Below are positions 10,773 to 21,900 of a stretch of DNA of 64,000 nt, piece by piece. The notes under the pieces were generated by a model that saw only the letters and a list, made by a program, of their open reading frames with translations, had not been told where the DNA came from and ran no database searches. Origin of the DNA: Zygnema cylindricum (Eukaryota; Streptophyta; Zygnematophyceae; Zygnematales; Zygnemataceae); NCBI GenBank assembly GCA_037447655.1, contig JBBHKE010003421.1:1-64000 (forward strand), given 5' to 3'. The translations under genes were made by a program, and so were the position numbers. Positions within the stretch are counted from its first letter, which is position 1. Each line of letters opens with the position of its first letter.

Positions 10773-11412
10773 CCATGTAAAAGGGCGAAGTAAATCTAGA
10801 GGGGGCTTTAAAGGATAGGGGAGAAGAGGAATATTTAATGAAAGGTTTAGGGGAGGAGAAATTTTTTTTGGGAATCAAAATAGAAAGTGATAGTGGAAAT
10901 AATTTTATGAGAGAGAGTGAGGGAAGTTCAGAAAATGAGGTAATTATCATGTACAAATATATGAGTACGGAAGATGTAGATTTTATGAGGAACTTAGTGG
11001 AGACTCGTGATTTAAAGATAAATTTCGGGGGTAATGGATTTGGCATCACTAATGGGAGTGATGCCATTTATGAAGGTGTGCCTCTAAAAGAGTTAGCATC
11101 TGGTTATATGTTGTAGGTTGGGGATGGGGCTGGCTGTTTGAAATGTAAGTGGGAATCTTGATTTTGCTCGGATGAAAAAATGAATGAGGTGGAAAACATC
11201 CTTGCTACGAAAGCTCGGATTGATGAAAAATGGCATGCAACATAAAATGTGTGATGTAATTATTATTTCGATTCATCTAATGCACTGTTTCAAATACAAG
11301 GGTATTCACTTAAAGTTTTATGAGGGGAATAAGGAAAATAAAAATAAATAAAAAATTGTGTTTTGTTATTAAGTGTGAGTTGAAAGAAAAATAGACTATA
11401 AAATAAGGGGAG
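10773..11412 (+). other. Element B internal region downstream of gag
   Basis: The sequence runs from the end of the 286-bp repeat to the element B polypurine tract (about 11400-11412). It contains one short frame (10838-11116, 92 residues, acidic, no recognised domain) beginning 'MKGLGEEKFFLGIKIESD'. No pol motif was found. Whether the frame is translated is unknown. Confidence 0.5.
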
Positions 11413-12496
11413 TGATAAAATGTGTGTATTTTCTAGGTCTGTATTTGTCTATGTTGAAAAATAAGTAATTAATATTCACTTTTTAATTTAGACTATAGAG
11501 TGAAGAGAGAGAGAGAGTCACCATGGCTGCCGCCATAGTCAGAAAGAGACAGGCAGACAGGCAGCAGATTGATAGATTACCAAAATGTTGCCCTAAACAT
11601 GATTTGAATCTTAGCCTACAGGGTACTTTATAAACATAGGCCTTAACCATTAATGCATTAACGAAACGATACACCTTAATGGTTCGATGATTAACTAAAG
11701 TGTCAAGTAAACGTCACTTTCACTTAATCAGACCAAAATTGACGAAACGGCATCTATAGTCAAACGGCGCTCGCGGACGCGAATCTAACTGTGTAAAATA
11801 CATTATCGGACGGACAATGTTGCCCCCGCCAAACACGAATGAATCTTTGGTGGCTTTTGGGCGTAGCCGCGCGCTGTGCCACGTGGCGCAACATCATTGA
11901 ACGCATGAAAAGATGGGAGGAGGAACGATGACTACCAAGCTGACAAGTGTCAACCATAAGGCCATGTTGTACAATACCCGTACAAGAAGTACAATCCCCC
12001 ACTATACCTTCTTGTAATATATACTCTTTTGATTGGTCTAGGGTATAGTAGTAGGTAGGTGTGACTAGGAGTTAAGGGATTTAGCGTGTTTGAGGCCCCC
12101 TCTAGGCACGTGACCTTTTGTATTTATAGGCCATCTTTGGCCAGCTATAACTAACTTCTCAAATGAGCAAATTCAGAGATTCTTTTTGCTGCGGATTCAC
12201 CAGAGTCCAAGCTACACAAGGGTGTAGCAAATCATAGTTTTTCCTTTTCATGGTTGTGGCATTTCTAATGGAAAGTCAAAGTGGGTAATGTTGTCCAAAA
12301 CACATGTTCAAGCTTTGCATTCTGTGATGAAACTAAGCACACAGAAAGTCTTCTTTCACAGGGTGAAGCTCTATACGAAATCTAACTGTCAAGGTGTCAG
12401 TCATTTGGGTTTGTATCAACTTGGAGTCGGCACTATCTAGATAAGCTTCTTTAGGTCTGCGATTTCTTTGGGGAAATGGAACCCATAGAATTTCAG
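11413..12496 (+). repeat. Element B 3' LTR
   Basis: It starts TG directly after the polypurine tract and ends CA before the GGAGT duplication. It is 1084 bp, against 1037 bp for the 5' LTR, which lacks about 40 bases near the start. Confidence 0.85.
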
Positions 12497-12600
12497 GAGT
12501 TGAAGAGAGGAGTTAGACGCAGACTGCCTCTGCTTCTTTTATGCATTTTATTTTTACAAGTTCAGCCCTAGAAAATACAAAAAGAACTATTAATTTCTAC
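12497..12600 (-). mobile_element. Element C LTR, inner end, with right GGAGT
   Basis: 12497-12501 repeats GGAGT. 12502-12600 continues the element C LTR that broke off at 1280, ending '...taatttctac', the same end as the element A LTRs. The polypurine tract follows at 12601-12615. Confidence 0.85.
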
Positions 12601-13941
12601 CTCCCATTGTTTTCTAGTCACTCTTTGATTTAAGACCACACTTCTCCCAGCAGGATATTAGTTTAGGGGGATCACGGGTTAGGTCATCATATTTGCTACC
12701 ATTTAACTAGCTTGGTCCATACTCTAAACTGATTATTTTTTCTTCTACCTTCTCATTAACGAAACTAAGTCTAATGTTCATATGTTTGGCTTTAAAGTGG
12801 TTTTTAAGATTGGCAAAAATGGCAATGGCTGCCTGATTATCACAAAACACTTTTTGAACACCACTCTTAGGATGACCAAGCTCACCAAGCAAGGAATTGA
12901 CCCACACTTTTAAGATGACCAAGCTCACCAAACAAGGAATTGACCCATATTAATTCTTTTACAGCAGAGCAAGAGGCCATGTACTCAAGCCATGTACTCA
13001 GCCTTCATGGTGGACTGAGCAATGACCTTTTGCTGCATGCTGCTCCAGCAGCAAGCCCCATCACCCACATACAATACATACCCAGATGTTAAGCAATGAA
13101 CTTTTGTTGCTTGCTGCTTCAACAGCAAGCCCTATTACCCACATACAATACATACCCAGATGTGCAGCTCGTAATAAGAGCATCCCCAAGCTTTCAGTAT
13201 TGTTCCCACCCAAATGCAACCATAAATCTCTAGTCCCTATGAGATATCTAAGGACTCTCTTAGCTGACTCCCAATCTTTCTTAGTGGGAGCATTCAGACT
13301 CCTACTTAGTACTCTTACAGTTGTGGCTATATTTGGTCGGGTACAATTCATAAAATATATTAGGCTGCCCACTGCTTGTCTATAAGGAATTTTCTGCATA
13401 AATCTTTCCACTTCAGGGCCTTACTCATCATCCTAGATTATAACTCCCTCTTCCACACTCCCCTCACTTCCCTTCTTTAGTTCCATTGGAGTGATACAAC
13501 TATTATCCTTGTCTATTTGGAATCTTTCTAACATGATTCCAATGGCCTCCTTCTAAGTTAATCTTATTATCTTTTTATCTTTGTCTCTCTCTACCTGGAT
13601 TCCCAAAATATACCTTGCTTCTCCCATATCCTTCATCTCAAATCTACCTTTTAGATCCGTTTTCAACTTATTAATTTTGTCCTTAGATTTGCTTACAACA
13701 AGCAAATCATCAACATAAATTGTAATGAAGATAATTCCTTCCTCATCTTCAAATAAATAAATTGAGTGATTTGAGTTGATCCCCAAACCTGTAAGAAACT
13801 CATCGAGCTTCTTATTCCATTGTCACGGCGCCTGTTTCAACCCATACAAAGATTTGATCAATCGGCATACCTTGCTCTCCTCCCCTTGCTCCACAAATCC
13901 TTCGGGTTGTCGCATAAAAATCTCCTCTTCTAACTCTCCAT
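12601..13941 (-). pseudogene. Element C pol fragment (RNase H and RT)
   Basis: It is homologous to element A pol. RNase H pieces lie at 12931-12707 and in short frames to 13080, and the 'VGSLIYFMNCTRPN' block is at about 13360. The palm region holds YVDD near 13700 ('ITIYVDDLLVVSK'), and the fingers end ('SLYGLKQAP') is near 13840. Homology stops abruptly at about 13941 within 'HGELEEEIF', so the 5' half of the element and its 5' LTR are missing. Two local tandem duplications (about 12893-12955 and 13030-13160) disrupt RNase H further. Confidence 0.85.
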
Positions 13942-14101
13942 GGAGGTTGAGAGGAAGAGAAAACGTGGGAGATGAAAAGGAACCATGTGGGATGGATGGG
14001 GAAATTGGTAGTGGGCCAGAATATAACATAAAGTTTGATGCCGGAAAAGAAAAGGGGGGGGGGGGGGGGGGGGAGGGGTCTAGGGGGGAGAGGGTAAAGA
14101 A
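13942..14101. other. Unassigned junction sequence with a 20-base G run
   Basis: This purine-rich stretch lies between the truncated element C and the right direct repeat. It contains an uninterrupted G run at 14054-14073. Nothing coding was recognised. Confidence 0.5.
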
Positions 14102-14470
14102 ATGTGTGATTGTTTTTTTGTTTTTGTTATTTGTTTATTTCAGTGCGCGTTTGTGCGTATGATGTGTGGAACTCGCTATATGGGGGGTTGGGGAGTCTGG
14201 CGATGCGTGGAGGGGCGGGAAGGCTAGTAATTACATAGAGGGATCGCACCTATGGTTTCGCCAATGTGCGTGTGGTTGGCAGCGGCGCAGGCCAGATCTG
14301 CGAGGAGTAGGTGTTGTTGCGTAGTGCGGGAGTAAAAGACGAGAGAGTGTAGATCTGTAGGTTCATGGTAACGAGGAGTAGGTGTTGTCGCGTAGTGCAA
14401 GAGTAAAAGACGACAGTGTAGATCCTAAGGTTCATGGTAACGAGGAGTAGGTGCTGTCGCGTAGTGCAAA
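14102..14470. repeat. Right copy of the direct repeat flanking the Copia nest
   Basis: It matches 1-361. It contains about three tandem ~69-bp units (about 14296-14351, 14352-14420, 14421-14466) sharing 'gttcatggtaacgaggag'. Confidence 0.75.
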
Positions 14471-15935
14471 GTAATAAATGAAAGACTAACATGTTGAGCT
14501 GGTGTGTTCATGGTCGGGACGTAATCAATCGCCTGAGCTGAAATTTTTTTATCCCATTCTTCAGATATATTCCCATTGACTTATCACAGCAGCACTTCTC
14601 TTAGTAAGGCTTTCACAATCATCTTTGAGAGGTGCCGCACCCTTTTTGAGTGTTTGTACGGCGTTTCATATTACTTTCGGCTTTCTCTACATGTATACTT
14701 CCATTTACTCTCGGGGGCGGGGTCAAACAATGCACATCTTAGCAGTATATTTTTACTTCCCATGATGTAGTTGTACTCGGTTGTTCACTCTAGCCAGTAA
14801 AGAATCAAAGGTATACAAAATCAAATAGTGTATTTGCTACCATGAGCCCTAATTTGAGGTGTCCCATATTTACCAAGGCTCACTGTACCAATTGGCGTTC
14901 TCAGTATGTGTTACACTCACGACTTCATTCGGGATTCAATTTGGAAATAGCACGGCCCTACATTCTGCGGAAGATACAAGCAAACTCCGCAAAATTCTGC
15001 AGTCTTAGAATTATATCTATTAATAACAAAAACTTGGAACCGTTTATCTACTTGTATGCTTGACAATGAGTTAATCATTGTTGTGCATATTCAATGAACC
15101 GGCACTCCATGTTTACAATCAAAAATCCAAGAGGTATCCATATCTCAAGTATAATGTGCAAACTTAATTTTGATGGAAAATGAGAAACACAATGGAACAA
15201 AGGCCCTAGAATATGTCCTTTTCACTCCACCTCGTTTTATACCATGAACACAACCTTTAGACATACGTTAAATGTGCCCACAGTGTAGAACTGCGCACTT
15301 GAATGGATGTTGCAAAGTCAACCAATGCTGAAGAATTCAAGAAACGGCTACCTTTTTCTTGAATCGGAGTTGCATAAAAAACACAAGAACGACTGGCCTG
15401 CTCCCGAGTGAAGGAAATATTGGGAGGAAACTGACAATGGATGCTGTGGATAATGACCACACATTAATAGATACTGTGGATAATGACCACACGTTGATAG
15501 ACTATAAATTTATTGATCACCGGCCCCATATACCGCGTAAAATTTTGATTGCAGCCACACCTCTGACCCATGAGGGATGTGCGGCTCACTTGGAGACACT
15601 TTTCAGCATGCCAGTTTGCATCGCACAATTCTAATGAGGTACATATCTTATATTTTTGCTTGCAAATGAGTGAGATCACGGAGCTTTTCCAGCAAGGTTT
15701 TGAGCTAGTTTCTACAAAGGGAGAGCATTTTTCAGCTGGTGACATAAGAACTAGCTACCATTGAGAAAATTGCGGCAATTTCGGCTATCAAGAAGGACAC
15801 CCACATTAGCTTTGACACATCAGTACAGCAAGAGATACCTCCAGAAAGTGATAAGGGTAGATAATAAGTTACTCAAATTTCTGGCGGACAGGAAGTTCAT
15901 GCCAGCATATTCAATAATACATGTTAAAATCAGAA
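14471..15935. other. Intergenic, downstream of the HPAT-like gene
   Basis: No gene was recognised. An imperfect 27-bp tandem duplication ('actgtggataatgaccacac'-like) lies at about 15439-15495. The part next to 15936 should hold the 3' UTR of the minus-strand gene; a possible AATAAA on the minus strand is at 15509-15514. Confidence 0.5.
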
Positions 15936-18900
15936 CTAACTACCACCGGTTTTGGGGGGAAATAAATCGTCAATGGCTTCATTTAATACCTTGATCATAA
16001 GTAATTGCAGCTCAGAAGCTCTCTGCAGCCCATGCTCCAAAAGACAAGTCAATCCAACAGCCAACCAAAACAAGCATTTACAAAACCTCACAGACTGCAA
16101 CGCTTCACAACAATACTTTGTAAATGATGCACTCACCCCCTCGGGAGGATCAGTAATATGAGGGGGGAAGTCGCCTTCAGCAATCCATGTTCGTTTATCC
16201 CATATCCAAATGGTAGTTTTGTTGTCATCCTGTAGAGATACAAGTCTTGTAAATGTTAGGAAATATTGTGTTTTCCTCACATTCGGCAGTAATGCCATGC
16301 ATTGCGATTGCTTCAGAACAGACCACATAAAATGGAGAAGGGAAGGACAATCAGAAAAGATGCCAAAAAAGACATAAACAATTAGTTTTTTCCATCACAA
16401 ACGCGATGGATGTGGTCACTTTCATGGTATTATCTATCTATCTGATGAAGTTCAAGCTCTCACCTCAAAAAGACTTGCCCATGTGTAGTGAATGATGCCG
16501 GCATCGCCAAGAATGCTATCCGCAGGAGGCTGCATTCCATTCTCATATCTCATAAGTTACTTCCTTACTGCTTCACATTTTGGCTAATCCTTGCACCTGA
16601 AACCAGCAAACAATACTAGCAAACACACAACTCAAAACTCTCTAGACAAATCTGAAAGATATATTAACATGCTAGTATTGAATAAGAGACAGCTGTAAAG
16701 GTTACCCAATAGGTTATGTAAAATTTGTCTCACCTGAACCATGATGGCTTCTGGGACCAAAGGCAAGTCAATGGGCACTCTAGCAAGAGCTGTGGCGATG
16801 GAAAAAGCGTACATCTCGCGAACCCACCTGGAAACCATCAAAATTGGACTCAGCCCGACTTTGCTACACCATAAACATGGCCGAGATTTAAAATGGAAAG
16901 AAAGATCAAAGTAAAGCAAATGTCTCTGATCTTCACAAATAAAGGTAAAAGACATTAGACTAGGAGCTCACCCAAGCTTCTCTTTTGCCTCTGCGTCCCT
17001 TTCAATTTGTCCCGTCACATCCACCCATAATGGAACGATCCTTCTGTAAAGCAGACAAGGCCGTTTGATGAACATCCGACAGGATTGGAGAAGGAAGGAA
17101 CGGAGAAGAACTGTAAGGAACACAATATTGACTAAGCAAGAATCTTAATAGTGATTGGTTTACCAGACCAATTATCTCTTCCTACTTACTTAAGATCTTC
17201 AGTTCGGGCCAAAACTGGTGCATTGCCTGTCTGAGGAATATCTTTAAGGTCGCCTGGATAAAACCTGAACCACCGAAGAATATGGGTCAAGAAGATGAGC
17301 AAGTCATAGTTGTTGAAAGAAATTGAGAAGGAACATTTAATAGATGTAACAATTCTAGCACCTTGACAAGCACAAAACAGTTACTAAGCTGTGCAGAAAG
17401 ACAGCATGATTCAATCCCTTTAATCTCACTGAACGTGCAACCATTAAGCTCTGATTCCATTTAGCAAATCATTTATCCTCCCATTATCCAGACTCGGCCC
17501 TATGGGACACTATAACTCCATAAGTAGTTGCTACCTTCTTCCTGATCAATTTCTCAACGGGCAAAAAGGGGCATCAGTTGTGTACAATACATGTAAAAAA
17601 CAAAGTCTCCATATAACTCATGCTGAAAAGGCACATCATGTGATACACAATCCTTAAATGCAGAAACTTTCCAAGTTGGGAATGTCCACCTGCCTTTTCA
17701 TGACATCCACAATAGTTGGATATGTTGGAATTATATACCCGAATGGAAAACCAAGAGCATTGCCACTAGCTGGAATACTGAAGGGTCTGCTCTGGCACAG
17801 TCCCAGATAAATGTTAAGAGTTCCAACACAATCGAATACAAATATGTGTGAGATTCAAACATATAACCATGTTTAGTCAAGTAAGTAACATAAGGAATTC
17901 AGGCATCTCTGTGTCAACTGCCTCAACACACAAGGAACAACTTTGGCTAGTCCTGAGGCTATATCTGGTGTACTACCATAAGATTTGAAAGGCTAAAATT
18001 GGAAAAGGTGCTCAATAGATGCAGTGGAAGGCGTTTATGGTCATGTTTGACAGGGGCGAAGAGTCATTAGCATGACTAATAACTGCCATCTACAAAGAGC
18101 ATAAGAAAAAAGGCCAAGCACCACACTTACTTCACAAAAAGGTAGTCCGTTTCAATCATGAAGATCCAATCACCCTTAACATCCCCTGAATCCAGCCACT
18201 GCTTGATAGCTGAGGGACGGCTGGCTACTGGATAATCGCACCTGCCCATGCCCAGGGTGGTTATGATTGGTCAAGCTAAGATTCACTTCATCCATAATTT
18301 TTTCACCATCCCACATCTAAACATCCTGACCATCAGCTTGTTCTCTTAAAACATCAATAAGGGGGGTCCCTTACCAGACATCGCAAGCTGGATCATGTGG
18401 TTCAACTCGAATCTGCGCAAACAGTCCCCCTCCCTTTCTTCAATACCCATTTACTAGCAGACGTTCAAAACAACGCTTGTAACACCTCGTAAAGTGCGAG
18501 TTCTGATGACCTGCCGAATCCTAAAATTTTAGCAAAAGTATCCAGTTCAAATCGCCTTAAGACCAGTCCCAACTGGGGAAGAACCCAGCTCTAAGACCTG
18601 TTTCGGTTTTGGCAAATGAAATTTTCAACGCCAATTAAAATTTTCCAAGTAAAGAAGAAGGCCAGAGAAAGCATCACCGTGGGAATCTCAGCCATCAATT
18701 CATCATCCTTAGATCGATGTAGCACTCTCGTAAAATATTTCATGTCGTTCCCAGGAAGGTTTATCACCTGGATTGCCCAGAATACACAACTGCACATAAA
18801 TCATCACGTATATGCCAGGGTAAGCGGAAATTCCCCAGCAAAAAGTTATGGTTGAGGCCCACCTTCTTCCAAGTATAGTACATGATACGCGTCTGCCAAT

Positions 18901-21900
18901 TCATGTACGGATTTCCGTTGCTGGTAACCATCACGTGAATACCTTTCCCTTCAGTTTGCTGCTTTTTCATCTCAGCCTCACCCTGTAACTGCAATTCCTG
19001 TGCACTTCCTTGGGTCTTCTTTTGCCGATCTTCAATCATAATGCGTGTAATCTCATCAGGTGTCTTTCCCATCTCCTCCAGCTCAGCAACAGTGTACTTA
19101 GGGAGGTTCATGATAGCCTCGTTTATTTTTGTGATCAAAACTTTTTGTGCTTCACTTGCCCTCTGCAAGGTTTAACAATTGTGACCTCAGAATAGTCAGC
19201 AAGTCTCAAGCACAGGCATCTCCAATTTCAAAATATATTACAGCATTACCCAGCAATTTGTAAATGACTCTCGCTCTTCAAGTCACGAAAGTACACAGCG
19301 AATCGCTATTAGAGTTAAAAAAAATTGCGTGGGATTTAACAAGATCTATTCATTCTAGTTCGCCTACGAATGACGTGGCCGGTTTTGAACCGTTTGAAGT
19401 ATTGGCAGTAAGAAGAAAGCAGCGTTATTAACGCTAGTTTGTGGTCAGCAGGCCAAAAAGACCGGCACCAAAATAATGTTGTTAAAGCTAATAGCGATTA
19501 ACGGTGTACCCCAGACGTCATTGCCAGAAATCAAGCCTGCTGTGACTTCAGAAAATTATCGACATAGGAAGGCAGAAAGGCTCGATCCATGCATGTAACA
19601 TGCCCGTTGGCTCAACCCTTCATTGGGTGAAGGCACGCTCAAAAAGTTAACACCGCTCCAAAAGAGTCGGGGATACCCCCCTTGCAAGAATACACCAATA
19701 TCTGAGGGTCACCGAATAAAAAACAAGGAGAAATCTGGCCAGAATGGATTTTGAATTAGGGAAGCATAAGCCATACAGAAGCTGGAGGTTCTGGAATAGG
19801 ATCAGGTAGGCCAGGGTCTGTGAACTTGCGCTTGTCAAACTCCCACACTTGTACTCCTTGATCATCCTGTTGTCCAAAAGCCCAACTCTGCATTGTCAAT
19901 CTCATGGACAAACACATCGGCCCTAATTAAATAATTCTAATGGGCAACTCTTAAGGAAGCAACCTTGCAATCTGCTTTTGTGACAATCTTCTGCTAAACA
20001 AAACAAAGATAAAGGTCAAAAAAAGCGGACAAGTGGAATTGGAGTGATTCAGTCCCGATAGCACATTAACGCTTATTGGCATACAATCAGCAGCTATAGA
20101 GCAAAATCAGAAATCAAATTCCACCTCCATTGACCTTCATAAAGAGTATGACACGACCAAATACTGCAGTGCAGTAAATATGCTTTGCTTGTCCAAAAGA
20201 AACATAATACTACTGTCATCACCTTAATAACACTTCCCCACGTGTAGTGCAGAATAGCCGCCTCTCCCACAACAGCATCCGCCGGTGGCTGATCCTCCCG
20301 CCCAGTTGATACACAAATTAGATGGGCCACGAGATGTTTCTCCATTACAACACTTTGCCATTACATTTTAGGAGGTTACAGAAGCATCAACCTCAGAACA
20401 TCTGTCCTAATAGAGAAGATGTACACAACTTGCAAGTATGGTGAATTAAAATGCTAGGAGTATTGTGGGACCTGGCTCATGATGGCTCCTGGCATCTCTG
20501 GCAAGTCAATTGGCATTTTAGCCTTTGCTGTGGCAATTGAGAATGAGTACATCTCACGAACCCATCTGCTTACCCAACGCCCAAGGTTGGTTAATAATGC
20601 CGCACTTCATTTAATCGAATAAGAACCACAATCATATAGAGTACAAACCAAAAATTATGCAGACCCAAACTGAAAGTAGGCAAGCTCGTCCCTGACATCA
20701 GATGAGACCAATGGATGCCAGAGACAAAAACCTCATTACGTAAATGCCAGATTATCTGCATTTAGAGAAACGGTATGCCTACCTATACCCTCATAATTAC
20801 ACCGGCAACAAATGATGAAACGTCCAGCCAGACAACAACCTTTGTACTCCAAATCTGCACGAAGTCTACCAGTACCAGCCTGCATTTCAGAACCAGCTAA
20901 GTTTCACATCTGCTCTCCTTCAAAAAAGTAACCGGCTTTTTATGGTGAATGACAAATGGTTGACAAAAAATATCACTGCCTGATCCATCCTACTTAGTCT
21001 GGTCCACACTCATTGCTACTGATGTATGTCATAAAATACGACCGCTCCCTATACTTTATGTCGTATTTAATTTCCAGTTCGACTAGAAAGAGTTAATAAC
21101 GATCATAACTTACGGAATTGATGAAAAAAGGGTACAAATTGTACCAGAAATTGGATGTAGGCCGATTAATTTCAAGAAAACCGCCTACATGGACATGAAG
21201 ATTTTTTGGAAAGCCAAAGGTATCGCAGTTTGAAATTACATCGAACAGTTGATACGACGGCAAAAAAAATCACACATCATGTTCCCAATCCGTAAGTAAA
21301 TTTTCAAAGTAAATCCGAAGTTCATATGCATTTTAAAATTGATCGAACATAATCCTGTAGATGCGATTACGTGACTTCGGACTCTGTTGACGATAGAACA
21401 TAGAATAGGATACAGACTTTGTAACGTTAAAAGAAGTGTATTCAAATACTTTTCGAAAATGGCTACTTATACTTGATGTCCACACAAAACTATATGTGGA
21501 CCAGAGCTACTAATTCTAAAATGTATCGGCCCAAAGCGTCCATGTAGGACCCCTTCTATCGCATACATGATTTTGCATCCATATTAATGGTTCGGAACAG
21601 ACTAATGTTAGTTTCCAGAAAAACATCTTTACAGCCCTTGGCAAAAGCTAGCATATGAATCTAAATCAGAACATATAGCCCTCACAATTTTGAACTTCCT
21701 GGGTGAAAACAGCAACTGTCATCTCACATGGTTCTAAAATTCTTATGCTTCAACACCACACTAGGCTCACACAAGACATTACAGGCAAAAATAGAGGGAT
21801 AACATAGAAGTGTTAAAGATATTGTATACAAAAAAAACAAGTACTACAATGGCATCCCTGGATAAGTTTGGTGCAACCACATCCTCAGCCCACATATTTT

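Larger units (their letters stand above)
1281..12496 (+). mobile_element. Element B: gag-only non-autonomous Copia element, itself interrupted by element A
   Basis: It has LTRs at 1281-2317 and 11413-12496, a primer-binding site at 2318-2332, a purine-rich tract at about 11400-11412 and the target duplication GGAGT. Internal sequence excluding the inserted element A is only about 1.9-2.2 kb and encodes gag remnants. No protease, integrase, reverse transcriptase or RNase H was found. Its primer site, its polypurine tract and a short block inside the LTR ('tattttctaggtctg') are the same as in element A, so it was probably mobilised by A-type enzymes. The 5' LTR lacks about 40 bases present at the start of the 3' LTR. 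The layout fits the described TR-GAG class. Confidence 0.8.
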
